This document shows, in pieces, positions 8,732-18,629 of a DNA stretch of 64,000 bases. Source of the DNA: CANLBN01 sp034111645 (GTDB lineage: Bacteria > Pseudomonadota > Gammaproteobacteria > Pseudomonadales > Cellvibrionaceae); contig JAWUWW010000031.1 in NCBI GenBank assembly GCA_034111645.1, forward strand, positions 1-64,000, read 5' to 3'. The notes under the pieces were generated by a model. The model saw nothing but the letters and a program-made list of their open reading frames with translations, had not been told where the DNA came from and ran no database searches. Within the stretch, counting starts at the first letter, position 1. Every line of letters starts with the position of its first letter. A program made the position numbers and the translations under genes.

Positions 8732-10336
8732 ATGAGCAACCCTGATGACATTGTAACTCGTTGCCCTCAGTGCAATACTGCATTTCGCGTTACTCTTAAC
8801 CAGTTAGCCGTCGCCGATGGACAAGTTCGTTGTGGTTCGTGTTTAGCTGTTTTTAGAGCAGTTGATCATGATGCTCTGAAAGAAACTAACTCCAAAAACA
8901 ACGTATCAAAACCAGAAACATCAAGACTCTTAGTTGCTCAGAAAGAATCTTTAGATGCGCTAGCTACTCCGAAGACATCAATCGCAGAAACTTTAAAAGC
9001 GACTCTGAATGCTACCAAAAAAGCAGTGAGCAGCGTTGATGCTGAAGCGGACGCATTAGCTGTTCAAAAAACAGAAATTGATAAATCTAAAACTAAGGCA
9101 TCATCAAAACCAAAGCCCTCTTCTGCAGCTAAACCCAAGGCAGAAAAATTGCCTGCCCCCGATCTAGATGACGAATTAATTGACGACGATAATAGTCAAA
9201 GCAAGCTTGACCTAGATGGCGATATTTTTGATATCAGCTCAGAAAATAATAATAAAACTAGCTTATTTGACCGTAAATTGCATGAGGTTAAAGAACATAG
9301 ACGTGAAAGTGCCGATGAAAGTTGGGCAGTAAGAATGCTAGCCGAGCTAGAAGACGAAGAAAATGAAGGCAAAACTCATTTTATAACTGAATCTAAACCT
9401 CAAACTCTAAAAAACAAAAAAAATCATCTCATTGATGATTACGATGTGAAAATAGAACCGCCACAGGCTTTAGTTGATGATTTAGACGATGAGATCGACA
9501 CAAACTTAAGCTCTAGTTTCGATTCACTAGACTTAAATATAGGTCTAGATACAGATAATGACAGCGAAGTAATTGAAGACGTAGATGATGAGAATGCTTT
9601 AAACTTTGATTATGACGACATCAAAGGTGATAACGATGATGACTCTATAAATAAATCTTCACCAGCAGATTCCGCGGATGACATCGAAGTTACAAAAGAA
9701 CCTGAACAACATAAATCTATTAGCGACAATGAAATTGAAACCGCAATGTCATCACGCGCGCGCTATCACGATGATGCTAAAAATTATTTGGCCAATATAG
9801 AACCCGCTCCGGTTGAAATGATGGATTTCTCCTCGCCTAGTGCGCAGCGATGGTTATGGCGCGGAGGAGCCGCAATTGCAGGCCTATTATTATTGGTTCA
9901 AATTGCTGTTTTTCGTTTCGATAATTTAAGTAAAGACCCAAGTTATCGTCCAATCTATAGCACAGCATGCAAAATAGTTGGCTGTACCTTACCGCCTTTA
10001 ATTGACACCCAAAAAATACGTACGACTAATCTAATAGTTCGCAGTCATCCGCGTTTGCAAAATGCACTTATTATCGATGCTATTTTGATTAACAATGCTA
10101 AATTTAGCCAAGCATTTCCTGCCTTGCAGTTAGAATTTAACGATATCAATGACAAGCTAGTTGCCAGCCGGCAATTACAACCTGATGAATATTTGCGGGG
10201 CGAACTTGCCGGCGCTAAACAAATGGCAAACAATCAGCCTATTCAATTATCCATTGAAATAGTTGACCCGGGTGATACTGCGGTTAATTACCAGCTGACT
10301 GTGGTTCAAGCGAGACCAACAGATAACAAAAACTAA
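8732..10336 (+). CDS. Zinc-ribbon/DUF3426 membrane protein
   Basis: This 534-residue protein starts with an MJ0042-type zinc ribbon: cysteines 11, 14, 34 and 37 in TRCPQCNTAFRV and VRCGSCLAVFRA. Residues 50-355 are low-complexity, first Ala/Lys-rich then strongly acidic (runs such as DDLDDEIDTN), and probably disordered. One membrane helix follows at about 373-394, and the C-terminal 140 residues form the DUF3426 domain. The layout suggests a cytoplasmic zinc finger tethered to the inner membrane with a periplasmic tail. Its function is unknown. It lies between prmA and dusB, as often seen in this class. Confidence 0.85.
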   Translation: MSNPDDIVTRCPQCNTAFRVTLNQLAVADGQVRCGSCLAVFRAVDHDALKETNSKNNVSKPETSRLLVAQKESLDALATPKTSIAETLKATLNATKKAVSSVDAEADALAVQKTEIDKSKTKASSKPKPSSAAKPKAEKLPAPDLDDELIDDDNSQSKLDLDGDIFDISSENNNKTSLFDRKLHEVKEHRRESADESWAVRMLAELEDEENEGKTHFITESKPQTLKNKKNHLIDDYDVKIEPPQALVDDLDDEIDTNLSSSFDSLDLNIGLDTDNDSEVIEDVDDENALNFDYDDIKGDNDDDSINKSSPADSADDIEVTKEPEQHKSISDNEIETAMSSRARYHDDAKNYLANIEPAPVEMMDFSSPSAQRWLWRGGAAIAGLLLLVQIAVFRFDNLSKDPSYRPIYSTACKIVGCTLPPLIDTQKIRTTNLIVRSHPRLQNALIIDAILINNAKFSQAFPALQLEFNDINDKLVASRQLQPDEYLRGELAGAKQMANNQPIQLSIEIVDPGDTAVNYQLTVVQARPTDNKN

Positions 10337-10364
10337 TAAGCATATAGTTTTTGTTATCTTTTTC
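10321..10364 (+). terminator. Rho-independent terminator overlapping the DUF3426 gene stop
   Basis: AGATAACAAAAACT (10321-10334) pairs perfectly with AGTTTTTGTTATCT (10346-10359) over 14 bp with an 11-base loop, followed by TTTTC. The 5' arm runs into the stop codon of the upstream gene, so the terminator is partly coding. Confidence 0.75.
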
Positions 10365-10501
10365 ATTACACTCCAAGAGTTTATTATGGCATCATAGCGA
10401 CCCTGAATTATCTGTTTGATGCGACAAAGCCATAGAAGTCGAAAACAAGCAAAAACCCTAGTTTTGTTAACAACCCATTATTAATCAACACCTACATAAT
10501 T

Positions 10502-11536
10502 ATGTTCAAAATAGGCAATTGGGCTATTCATAACCCGACAATTTTAGCGCCAATGGCTGGTGTGACAGATTTACCTTTTAGACAGTTATGTAAAAATCTA
10601 GGTGCTGGCCTTGTTGTCTCCGAAATGGTGACCTCGGATAGTAGCCTATGGAATACCCGCAAGAGCAGACAACGTCTTGCACACTCTGACGATGAGCCTC
10701 GGTCAATACAATTGGCAGGCAATGATCCTTTAGTGATGGCAAATGCAGCACGCTCAAATGTTGAGTTGGGTGCACAAATCATTGATATCAACATGGGCTG
10801 TCCCGCTAAAAAAGTATGCAAAAAAGCTGCGGGCTCAGCATTATTACAAGATGAAAAACTAGTGACGCAAATATTGACTGCCGTAGTCCAAGCAGTAAAT
10901 GTCCCAGTGACGTTGAAAATCCGCACAGGATGGGATTTAGACAATCGAAATGGAGTCACTATTGCTAAAATAGCAGAAAATGCGGGTATACAAGCATTGG
11001 CGGTTCATGGCAGAACAAGGGCTTGTGGATTTAAAGGTGAGGTTGAATATAATACCATTGCAGATATTGTTGCCGCCGTTAATATTCCAGTTTTTGCTAA
11101 TGGGGATATAACTTCACCAGAAAAGGCGCAAAAAGTATTAACGCTAACCGGAGCAAATGCCGTCATGATTGGACGTGCAGCTCAGGGAAACCCATGGTTA
11201 TTCAGAGAAATAAATCATTTTTTATCAACGGGTGAAAAGCTAGCCAAACCCACACTTAACGAAGTGAAAACAGTGCTAAATTTACATATTCGATCTCTGC
11301 ATGATTTCTATGGAGAGTTAATGGGTTTAAGAATTGCACGTAAACACGTTGCTTGGTATTTAAAAACTCAAGAACAAATAGCAAGTAACCATAATATTCA
11401 CAACACAGTTATCAATAGCGATTATCATAAGATATTTAGACAAACATTTAACAACATTGAATCCACTCAAGAACAATATGATGTGCTTGAATCATATTTT
11501 GAGATGTTAGCAACTTCAGAGGACAAAGCCGCATGA
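10502..11536 (+). CDS. dusB: tRNA-dihydrouridine synthase B
   Basis: DusB is a flavin enzyme that reduces uridine to dihydrouridine in the tRNA D-loop. The 344-residue protein is a TIM barrel with the FMN-binding start PTILAPMAGVTDLPFRQL and the Dus signature INMGCPAKKVCKKAAGSALL, which includes the catalytic cysteine. LKIRTGWD, AVHGRTRACGFKG and VMIGRAAQGNPWLFREI follow as expected. The stop overlaps the start of fis by 4 bp (ATGA), the classic dusB-fis operon in which dusB leads and fis is co-transcribed. Confidence 0.96.
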   Translation: MFKIGNWAIHNPTILAPMAGVTDLPFRQLCKNLGAGLVVSEMVTSDSSLWNTRKSRQRLAHSDDEPRSIQLAGNDPLVMANAARSNVELGAQIIDINMGCPAKKVCKKAAGSALLQDEKLVTQILTAVVQAVNVPVTLKIRTGWDLDNRNGVTIAKIAENAGIQALAVHGRTRACGFKGEVEYNTIADIVAAVNIPVFANGDITSPEKAQKVLTLTGANAVMIGRAAQGNPWLFREINHFLSTGEKLAKPTLNEVKTVLNLHIRSLHDFYGELMGLRIARKHVAWYLKTQEQIASNHNIHNTVINSDYHKIFRQTFNNIESTQEQYDVLESYFEMLATSEDKAA

Positions 11537-11847
11537 ACTCAGCAGAACCTATAGTTTTAGATACAACTCTAAATAAACAAGAATTACCAGCCGTTTCTAC
11601 AATACATGAAAGCGCCCAAGAGCAGTCGCTCAGAAGCAATGTTGAAGCCACAATGGAAAACTACTTCCGTCATTTAGATGGGCAATCTGTTACCGATGTA
11701 TATGATATGGTTCTGCAAGAAGTAGAAGCGCCACTACTTGAAATAGTAATGAAAAATACTCGCCAAAATCAAACTAAAGCTGCTGAGCTGCTTGGCTTGA
11801 ACAGAGGAACTTTACGTAAAAAATTAAAGCGTTACGGTCTTTTGTAA
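11533..11847 (+). CDS. fis: DNA-binding nucleoid protein Fis
   Basis: Fis is a small dimeric nucleoid protein that bends DNA and modulates rRNA, recombination and growth-phase genes. The 104-residue length is typical. The C-terminal half is diagnostic: LLEIVMKNTRQNQTKAAELL followed by the helix-turn-helix LGLNRGTLRKKLKRYGLL. The N-terminal 35 residues are variable. It is translationally coupled to dusB through an ATGA overlap and is followed by a terminator at 11910. Confidence 0.96.
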   Translation: MNSAEPIVLDTTLNKQELPAVSTIHESAQEQSLRSNVEATMENYFRHLDGQSVTDVYDMVLQEVEAPLLEIVMKNTRQNQTKAAELLGLNRGTLRKKLKRYGLL

Positions 11848-12179
11848 GCGCTACGTAAAGTTTTCAAGGGATAACCTTAGCAATTATTAAATCCCTTTTT
11901 TATAAAACCGAGCCCTTAGAAAGGATAAACACCTTCCTAAGGCTCTTTTTTTTGAGGCACACCTAAACCTTCTAGGTGATAAATTATGAGTGTGTCTACA
12001 AACCTTAACTGGGCGCCTAATTTTATTATTTTAATCCTTATTTGAAGACAAACGCCCAACAAGAAAGCAACATCATAGTGACGATATCTTTTTCTAGGGT
12101 CGTCTACTATCAATAATTATTAATGTATCAAAAAAAATTTCACTAAATATAAACTGTCATTAGGGACAAGACTCTTATC
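11848..12179. other. Gene-free stretch between fis and purH
   Basis: These 332 bases hold the dusB-fis terminator (11910-11953) and, beyond it, the expected purH promoter region. A short hairpin (CACCTA / TAGGTG, about 11959-11977) follows the terminator. I see no reading frame, no guanine-riboswitch core and no clear PurR operator. Confidence 0.4.
11910..11953 (+). terminator. Rho-independent terminator after dusB-fis
   Basis: GAGCCCTTAG pairs with CTAAGGCTC (one bulged base) around a loop holding the second small repeat AAAGG...CCTT, and is followed by eight T. A textbook intrinsic terminator 63 bp after the fis stop. Confidence 0.85.
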
Positions 12180-13769
12180 ATGTCAATAGCATCTGAAAAC
12201 TTCCAAGCAATTAAACGCGCACTGATAAGTGTATCCGATAAAACAGGTATTGTGGCGCTCGCTAAAGAGCTACGCGCTCTCAATGTCGAGCTATTATCAA
12301 CAGGGGGCACTTATCGTCTTCTCCGCGAGAACAATATTGAAGTGGTCGAAGTATCAGATTACACGGGTTTCCCAGAGATGATGGACGGCAGAGTCAAAAC
12401 TCTACACCCCAAAATACATGGCGGCATTTTGGCTCGCAGAGGGCAAGATGATGCCGTTATGAAAGCACATAACATTGATGCTATCGATATGGTTATTGTT
12501 AATCTGTACCCTTTTGCAGAAACCGTTAACAAACCCAACTGTTCATTAGAGGACGCAATAGAAAATATTGATATCGGTGGGCCGACTATGGTTCGCGCAG
12601 CTGCAAAAAATAATGCTTTTGTAAATATTATTGTTAATGCGAGCGATTATACGAGCGTTATTGAGGAGATGAAAAATAACAATGGCTGCACCAGTCAAGC
12701 CACTCGCTTTAACCTTGCCATTAAAGCCTATGAACATACAGCAGCTTATGACGGGATGATCGCTAATTATTTTGGTCGCTTAGTTCCAGGCGGTAATGAA
12801 GAATTTCCAAGGACTTTCAATACGCAATTTATCAAAGCTCAAGATATGCGTTATGGTGAAAACCCTCATCAAAATAGCGCTTTTTATATCGAGAGCAAGG
12901 CATCGGTTGAACAAGGCAATAGTGTAGCAACAGCTAAACAACTTCAGGGCAAAGCGCTTTCTTTTAATAACATTGCAGATACCGACACCGCGCTTGAAAC
13001 TGTTAAATTGTTTGACCAACCTGCCTGCGTGATCGTTAAACACGCAAACCCTTGTGGTGTTGCTGTTGATAGCAACATATTAGATGCCTACAAAAAAGCG
13101 TTTGCGACAGATCCAGAGTCGGCGTTCGGTGGCATTATTGCGTTTAACCGTGAGCTAGATGCCGTTACCGCCAAAGAGATTGTCGATAATCAATTTGTCG
13201 AAGTTATTATTGCGCCAAGTGTTAGCCTAGATGCTGAAAAACTGGTTGCCGAAAAGAAAAATGTACGCCTCCTACATTGCGGTGAACTTACCCAATCTTT
13301 AGCCTCTTATGACTTCAAAAAAGTTAATGGTGGACTTTTAGTACAAGATCGTGATCTAGGTATAATCACTCGAGATGATTTGAAAATAGTGACTCAACGC
13401 AAGCCAACAGATACAGAAATCAATGACCTCTTGTTCACTTGGAAAGTGGCAAAAATGGTTAAATCAAATGCAATCGTTTACGGTAAAGATCTTCGTACGA
13501 TAGGTATTGGAGCCGGACAAATGAGCAGAGTTAACTCTGCACGTATAGCAGCTATTAAAGCCGAGCATGCAAAGTTAGAGATAAAAAACTCTGTCATGGC
13601 AAGCGATGCATTCTTCCCCTTTAGAGACGGAATCGAAAATGCTGCGAAAGTAGGCATTAGTTGCGTTATTCAGCCCGGAGGGTCTATTCGCGACGATGAA
13701 ATTATTGCCGCTGCCAATGAGTATAATATCGCCATGGTATTTACAGGAATGCGTCATTTTAGACACTAA
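12180..13769 (+). CDS. purH: Bifunctional AICAR transformylase / IMP cyclohydrolase
   Basis: PurH catalyses the last two steps of de novo IMP synthesis: formylation of AICAR by 10-formyl-tetrahydrofolate, then ring closure. The 529-residue protein has the N-terminal MGS-like cyclohydrolase domain (ALISVSDKTGIVALAKEL; STGGTYRLL; FPEMMDGRVKTLHPKIHGGI) and the C-terminal transformylase domain. The latter shows QDMRYGENPHQ, the catalytic Lys-His in VKHANPCGVAV (about 287-288) and ESAFGGIIAFNRELD. purD follows after 131 bp, the normal purH-purD order. Confidence 0.97.
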   Translation: MSIASENFQAIKRALISVSDKTGIVALAKELRALNVELLSTGGTYRLLRENNIEVVEVSDYTGFPEMMDGRVKTLHPKIHGGILARRGQDDAVMKAHNIDAIDMVIVNLYPFAETVNKPNCSLEDAIENIDIGGPTMVRAAAKNNAFVNIIVNASDYTSVIEEMKNNNGCTSQATRFNLAIKAYEHTAAYDGMIANYFGRLVPGGNEEFPRTFNTQFIKAQDMRYGENPHQNSAFYIESKASVEQGNSVATAKQLQGKALSFNNIADTDTALETVKLFDQPACVIVKHANPCGVAVDSNILDAYKKAFATDPESAFGGIIAFNRELDAVTAKEIVDNQFVEVIIAPSVSLDAEKLVAEKKNVRLLHCGELTQSLASYDFKKVNGGLLVQDRDLGIITRDDLKIVTQRKPTDTEINDLLFTWKVAKMVKSNAIVYGKDLRTIGIGAGQMSRVNSARIAAIKAEHAKLEIKNSVMASDAFFPFRDGIENAAKVGISCVIQPGGSIRDDEIIAAANEYNIAMVFTGMRHFRH

Positions 13770-13900
13770 ATTAAGCGCTTAAGAAATTTTAAATTAAGCA
13801 CTAAAATAAATAGTCGCTAAATAACTTCTCATTAACAAAACAGAAACGTGTTTATAAGGTCCGCTCTTATTAAAGGCGCACTAAAAAAAAGGGCATTATT

Positions 13901-15208
13901 ATGAATGTTTTAATTATTGGCTCTGGCGGACGCGAACATGCGCTTGCTTGGAAAGTTGCCCAAAGCCTGCAAGTTAATGAGATATTTGTAGCCCCCGGTA
14001 ATGCCGGAACCGCGTTAGAAGATAAAATTACCAACGTTGCGATCGACGTAATGGCTTTTGAAAACCTTGCTGATTTTGCCGAGCAAAATAATGTAGGACT
14101 AACTATTGTTGGCCCCGAGGGTCCGCTTGTAGAAGGTATTGTCGATTACTTTAATTCTCGCAAGCTTAAATGTTTTGGCCCCAGCCGAGGGGCCGCGCAA
14201 CTCGAAGGCTCTAAATCTTTCACTAAAGATTTTCTAGCACGCCATAATATTCCTACCGGCGCTTATAAATCATTCACCGAAGTCACTCCGGCTCTTGAAT
14301 ATCTGCGTCAGCAAGGCGCGCCAATCGTTGTTAAGGCCGATGGCCTTGCTGCAGGAAAAGGCGTCATTGTTGCAGAGACATTAGCGCAAGCCGAAGCCGC
14401 AGTTAAAGACATGCTCTCTGGAAATGCGTTTGGAGATGCTGGCTGCAAAGTAGTTATCGAAGAATTTTTAGCCGGTGAAGAAGCAAGTTTTATTGTACTA
14501 GTCGATGGTAAACATAGCCTGCCCATGGCTACTAGCCAAGATCATAAACGGGTAGGCAACAATGATACCGGTCTAAATACTGGCGGTATGGGTGCCTACT
14601 CGCCCGCGCCCGTGGTAACACCCCAAATACACGACCGGATTATGAAAGAAGTCATCGAGCCGACTGTGGCGGGCATGGCCTTAGAGGGCAACGATTATAT
14701 TGGGTTTTTATACGCTGGCTTAATGATAGATGCCGACGGCACTCCCAAGGTAATTGAATATAACTGCCGCTTTGGCGATCCAGAAACTCAACCTATTATG
14801 ATGCGTCTGCAATCGGATTTATCGCAGTTATGCCTTCAAGCCCTAGATGGAAAGTTGAAAGCTTGTGAAACAAAATGGGATTCACGCGCAGCGGTTGGTG
14901 TTGTCTTAGCAGCCGGTGGTTACCCAGAGTCTTATCGCAAGGGCGATGTAATTTCTGGTTTACCGACAGACTATAATTTAGATCAAGCGAGTCTAGATAC
15001 AAAGGTGTTTCATGCAGGCACCGCACTAAAAGATGATCAAGTCATCACTCAAGGAGGTAGAGTCCTATGTGCAACTGCACTTGGCGATACCGTGACTGAG
15101 GCACAAGCTAGTGCTTACGAGCTAACACACCAAATTCATTGGAATGACGTATATTATCGTGATGATATTGCTTACCGTGCAATTGCTCGCGAGCAGTCGT
15201 CGCAATAA
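13901..15208 (+). CDS. purD: Phosphoribosylamine-glycine ligase (GAR synthetase)
   Basis: PurD joins glycine to phosphoribosylamine using ATP, the second step of purine synthesis. The 435-residue length is normal. It begins MNVLIIGSGGREHALAWKVA, and the ATP-grasp region contains VVKADGLAAGKGVIVAETL, EEFLAGEEASFIVLVDG, SQDHKRVGNNDTGLNTGGMG and the metal-binding CRFGDPETQPIMMRL. A purine-rich GGGCATT-type sequence precedes the ATG. It likely shares a transcript with purH; no strong terminator is seen after it. Confidence 0.97.
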   Translation: MNVLIIGSGGREHALAWKVAQSLQVNEIFVAPGNAGTALEDKITNVAIDVMAFENLADFAEQNNVGLTIVGPEGPLVEGIVDYFNSRKLKCFGPSRGAAQLEGSKSFTKDFLARHNIPTGAYKSFTEVTPALEYLRQQGAPIVVKADGLAAGKGVIVAETLAQAEAAVKDMLSGNAFGDAGCKVVIEEFLAGEEASFIVLVDGKHSLPMATSQDHKRVGNNDTGLNTGGMGAYSPAPVVTPQIHDRIMKEVIEPTVAGMALEGNDYIGFLYAGLMIDADGTPKVIEYNCRFGDPETQPIMMRLQSDLSQLCLQALDGKLKACETKWDSRAAVGVVLAAGGYPESYRKGDVISGLPTDYNLDQASLDTKVFHAGTALKDDQVITQGGRVLCATALGDTVTEAQASAYELTHQIHWNDVYYRDDIAYRAIAREQSSQ

Positions 15209-15358
15209 AACTATATGTTGATGCTTACCTATCAAAGCGTACGATTAGGCTTAAGTTATTGCGTTTAATACCAGGTATTAACAGTCGTATTTAAACCCTA
15301 ATTAATTTCAGTAATTAACAATTAGTTATAGTTAGTATTTTGTATTTGAGAGGTTTAT

Positions 15359-16006
15359 ATGAGCACATACCGTCGTTTTTCTTTGGTCGATAGAATTATT
15401 ATTGAGTCCGACAAAGTTTTAAGAACTCTGAGTAAAAATGCATCAATAGCCTCTCAAGCCTCTCCTGCTCAAAATATAGAACAAACTGAGTTATCGCAGA
15501 CAGAAGCTAGCCATGCCGCTGGCTTAATGCGCATAAATCATACGGGTGAAGTTTGCGCTCAGGCCTTATATCAAGGTCAAGCACTAACCGCAAAATTACC
15601 TGATGTGCGCGAAGAGATGCAACAAGCGGCCGTTGAAGAGGTAGATCATCTGAGTTGGTGTGACGAACGTCTGCAACAGCTTAATAGTCAACCAAGTCTG
15701 CTTAACCCAATTTTCTACGGACTTTCTTTTAGTATGGGTGCTGCTGCTGGTGCTATTAGCGATAGAGTCAGTTTAGGTTTTGTTGCCGCGACCGAAGAGC
15801 TAGTGTGCAATCACTTGCAGAAGCACTTAAATGAGTTACCCGCAAGCGACACTAAAAGCCGCGCCATTGTTCAAAGAATGTTAGCCGACGAAGCGCGACA
15901 TCAACAAACAGCAATTGATGCGGGCGCTATTGAATTTCCAATGCCTGTAAAATTAGGCATGAAATTAATGTCTAAAGTAATGACAAAAACGAGCTATCGA
16001 ATTTAA
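15359..16006 (+). CDS. coq7: 2-polyprenyl-3-methyl-6-methoxy-benzoquinol hydroxylase (Coq7)
   Basis: Coq7 (UbiM/UbiF alternative) is the di-iron hydroxylase of the last ring hydroxylation in ubiquinone synthesis. The 215-residue protein shows the four-helix di-iron ligands: a Glu in MRINHTGEVCAQALYQGQAL, ExxH in VEEVDHLSWC, a Glu in ATEELVCNHL, and ExxH in LADEARHQQTA. GAGAGG precedes the ATG. It is one of four ubiquinone genes in the window (with ubiE, ubiJ, ubiB) and indicates oxygen-dependent quinone synthesis. Confidence 0.95.
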   Translation: MSTYRRFSLVDRIIIESDKVLRTLSKNASIASQASPAQNIEQTELSQTEASHAAGLMRINHTGEVCAQALYQGQALTAKLPDVREEMQQAAVEEVDHLSWCDERLQQLNSQPSLLNPIFYGLSFSMGAAAGAISDRVSLGFVAATEELVCNHLQKHLNELPASDTKSRAIVQRMLADEARHQQTAIDAGAIEFPMPVKLGMKLMSKVMTKTSYRI

Positions 16007-16213
16007 TACGGATTTAGCATTAACATTAATCCCTTAACGCCGACTTTACATAATAAATCAAAGAGTTTCTAAGAAAATCTTGACGCGAACTTTTGAGATA
16101 CGTTCAAAATTTATAAATAAAATTTATCATTGATCAAACGTTTTAAAATCATGTTTTACATACACCATGTTTGCTCGTACTGTATTTTACTATCTAGCAG
16201 CTAGTTTCTTAGT

Positions 16214-16636
16214 TTACTCTGCCTCTACGATTTCATATTCATGACTAATCGCAACACCCGCAGCCTCCATCATTACAGAAGCGGAGCAATACTTTGTTGC
16301 AGACAGCTCAATCGCTTTAGCCACTTGGCTTTGTTTAAGATTGGTACCCGTTACAACAAACTTCATAGCGATTTTTGTAAAGGGTGACGGCACCGCATCT
16401 GCTCGTTCCGCCACTAGTTCTACCCGGCAGTCGCGTATATTTTGACGTGATTTTTTAAGTATAGCGATGACATCAAAACTGGCGCAGCCTCCAATACCAA
16501 TTAATATCATCTCCATAGGGCGGATTCCGATATTGCGCCCACCGTGATCTTCAGCGCCATCCATAACGACACTATGTCCGCTACCAGATTCACCTACAAA
16601 CATAACGTTATCGACCCACTTAACCGTTGCTTTCAT
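16214..16636 (-). CDS. OsmC/Ohr-family protein (YhfA-like)
   Basis: A 140-residue OsmC-fold protein. Family members reduce organic hydroperoxides with two cysteines. Both are present: one in GIGGCASFDVIAILKKSRQ (about residue 50) and one in SATKYCSASVMMEAA (about 118). The N-terminus (MKATVKWVDNVMFVGESGSG) and the position next to the crp/vfr gene match the YhfA-type subgroup, whose substrate is not established. It is divergent from vfr across 387 bp. Confidence 0.88.
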   Translation of the reverse strand: MKATVKWVDNVMFVGESGSGHSVVMDGAEDHGGRNIGIRPMEMILIGIGGCASFDVIAILKKSRQNIRDCRVELVAERADAVPSPFTKIAMKFVVTGTNLKQSQVAKAIELSATKYCSASVMMEAAGVAISHEYEIVEAE

Positions 16637-17023
16637 TACTGTTTTTCCTGTTAATTTAATTCATTAAGTTTATTCTCAAAACGACAGTTTACCCGCACAT
16701 ACTGCGACCGCAATTAGTGTGGTTGAATTAATCGAAAGAGCTTATTGACTTACGTGGAAAAAATATAGCCATATCAATAACTTAGCTTTATTTTTTGAGT
16801 TAGTAGTTATTTTCAGGCTTTATTTGCCTCACTGCTTTGCAAGACTATCATAGCTTTACAAAAGCGTCCCTAGTTTGTAGAGTTAATATTACTTATTCTT
16901 AAATGAATACAAAGAGATAGCTGTTTATGAGAGACTCGTTCTAAATAAATTTTAAAGAAGTGCTAAAATTATAAAAAAGTGTTTAAATAATTTTAACAAA
17001 AACATCAGAAAGAGGATTTTGCC
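16637..17023. other. Gene-free divergent region between OsmC gene and vfr
   Basis: 387 AT-rich bases between two divergently transcribed genes. It should hold both promoters. I see no reading frame, no convincing palindromic cAMP-receptor site and no terminator. AGAGGAT at 17011-17017 is the ribosome-binding site for the TTG start of vfr. Confidence 0.4.
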
Positions 17024-17662
17024 TTGGTTGGTATACCCGCATCGCCAATTATCAAAGATTTAAATAACTTTTTAGCGCATTGCCACCGTCGTCGTTATGC
17101 CCCAAAAAGTACGATCATTTATGCTGGAGATAAGAGCGAATCGCTCTATTACATTATCAAAGGCTCTGTCACTGTCATTATTGAAGACGACGAAGGTCGT
17201 GAAATGATTGTAGCCTATCTTAATGATGGTGACTTTTTTGGTGAAATGGGTGTGTTTGAGCAACAAGATGACTCTCGTAGTGCTTGGATAAGAACCAAAG
17301 TCGAGTGCGAGGTTGCCGAGATTAACTACACTAAGTTTGCTGAACTAAGCGAAAAGCACCCTGAATATCTTTATGCCTTAGGTGCACAGCTTGCAAGACG
17401 CCTTCGCAATACTACACGTAAAGTTGGCGATCTTGCATTTTTGGATGTCACCGGTCGCGTTGCTCGCACACTCTTAGATCTTTCAAAAGAACCCGATGCA
17501 ATGACCCATCCCGACGGTATGCAAATCAAAATTACTCGTCAAGAAATTGGTCGTATTGTGGGTTGCTCTCGTGAAATGGTAGGTCGAGTACTGAAAACTT
17601 TAGAAGAACAAGGTTTAGTTGGCGTTAGCGGTAAAACAATGGTCGTATATGGCACCCGCTAA
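17024..17662 (+). CDS. vfr: cAMP-activated global regulator (Crp/Vfr)
   Basis: The 212-residue protein follows the Pseudomonas Vfr pattern. The N-terminal cyclic-nucleotide-binding domain has LLAHCHRRRY-like FLAHCHRRRYAPKSTIIYAG, IKGSVTVIIEDDEGREM and the phosphate-binding FFGEMGVFEQQDDSRSAWIR. The C-terminal winged helix carries ITRQEIGRIVGCSREMVGRV. The start appears to be TTG at 17024: the residues after it (MVGIPASP) match where Vfr begins, AGAGGAT is well placed, and no ATG fits better. It regulates carbon use, motility and virulence traits in relatives; targets here are unknown. Confidence 0.94.
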   Translation: MVGIPASPIIKDLNNFLAHCHRRRYAPKSTIIYAGDKSESLYYIIKGSVTVIIEDDEGREMIVAYLNDGDFFGEMGVFEQQDDSRSAWIRTKVECEVAEINYTKFAELSEKHPEYLYALGAQLARRLRNTTRKVGDLAFLDVTGRVARTLLDLSKEPDAMTHPDGMQIKITRQEIGRIVGCSREMVGRVLKTLEEQGLVGVSGKTMVVYGTR

Positions 17663-17740
17663 CGATTCTATATGACGTCTAAAGCATTCTATGCACTTAT
17701 AATCAAAATATAAGATCATCAAGTGTTTTAGGGTTTTTAA

Positions 17741-18562
17741 TTAAAAATGTCCGCTAAATAATTCTACCAAGGCAAGCCCAGGATCTTCTTGCCTCATAAA
17801 AGCCTCACCGATTAAAAAAGCATAAATACCATGACTAACCATTGCCTCAACATGCTCTGAAGTATGGATACCGCTCTCGGTGACAATAATTTTATCCTCA
17901 GATATACTTTTTAATAATTCATAAGTTGTATCGAGCGACGTTGAAAAATCATGCAGATTACGATTATTGATACCGATTAATCGGTTGGGCAAGTCAGCTG
18001 CAAGCTCAAGCTCCTCTGCATTATGCACTTCAACCAAAACATCCATACCTAGCTGTATCGCTAATTTATTTAAAGCATGCAAGCGCTCGCTGTTTAAGGC
18101 CGCAGCTATTAATAAAATACAGTCAGCACCCATAGCACTTGCTTCATAAACTTGGTATTCATCAACGATAAAATCTTTGCGAATCACCGGTAGGCTAACT
18201 GCTGCTCTGGCCGCTATTAAATAATCATCTGAACCTTGAAAATAATCGACATCGGTCAGTATCGATAAACAAGCAGCGCCACCTTTTTCATAACTCTTTG
18301 CAATTTCAACAGGCTGAAAGTTTTCACGAATTACGCCACGACTTGGCGATGCTTTTTTTATTTCGGCAATAATAGCAGGCTGTTTTAAATTAACGCGCTT
18401 TTCTATTGCAGCAACAAAACCCCTACAAAAGGTTTGATTTTCAATACGCTTTTGTAAAACTGCAATCGGTGTTAGTGCTTTACGCTCTGCAATTTCTTCC
18501 CATTTGCGGATAATTATTTTTTTTAAAACAGTCGGGGTATCCGACTGACTAAGGCTTGACAT
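17741..18562 (-). CDS. trpC: Indole-3-glycerol phosphate synthase
   Basis: TrpC closes the indole ring from carboxyphenylaminodeoxyribulose phosphate. The 273-residue protein is a monofunctional TIM barrel (no fused TrpF). Motifs include the catalytic lysine in AIIAEIKKASPSRGVI, SILTDVDYFQGSDDYL, VIRKDFIVDEYQVYEA, LIGINNRNLHDF and IIVTESGIHTSEHV. It is the last gene of the minus-strand trpE-trpG-trpD-trpC block, 67 bp after trpD. Confidence 0.97.
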   Translation of the reverse strand: MSSLSQSDTPTVLKKIIIRKWEEIAERKALTPIAVLQKRIENQTFCRGFVAAIEKRVNLKQPAIIAEIKKASPSRGVIRENFQPVEIAKSYEKGGAACLSILTDVDYFQGSDDYLIAARAAVSLPVIRKDFIVDEYQVYEASAMGADCILLIAAALNSERLHALNKLAIQLGMDVLVEVHNAEELELAADLPNRLIGINNRNLHDFSTSLDTTYELLKSISEDKIIVTESGIHTSEHVEAMVSHGIYAFLIGEAFMRQEDPGLALVELFSGHF

Positions 18563-18629
18563 AGTCCTGCTCCAAACACTTTTTAAGTTACGTTTTGATC
18601 AACACTTAAGGCATTAAATCAGATAAAAA

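Noticed and set aside
11954..12179. Possible purine riboswitch or PurR site before purH
   Set aside because: Only a short hairpin is present; no conserved aptamer core or 16-base palindrome.
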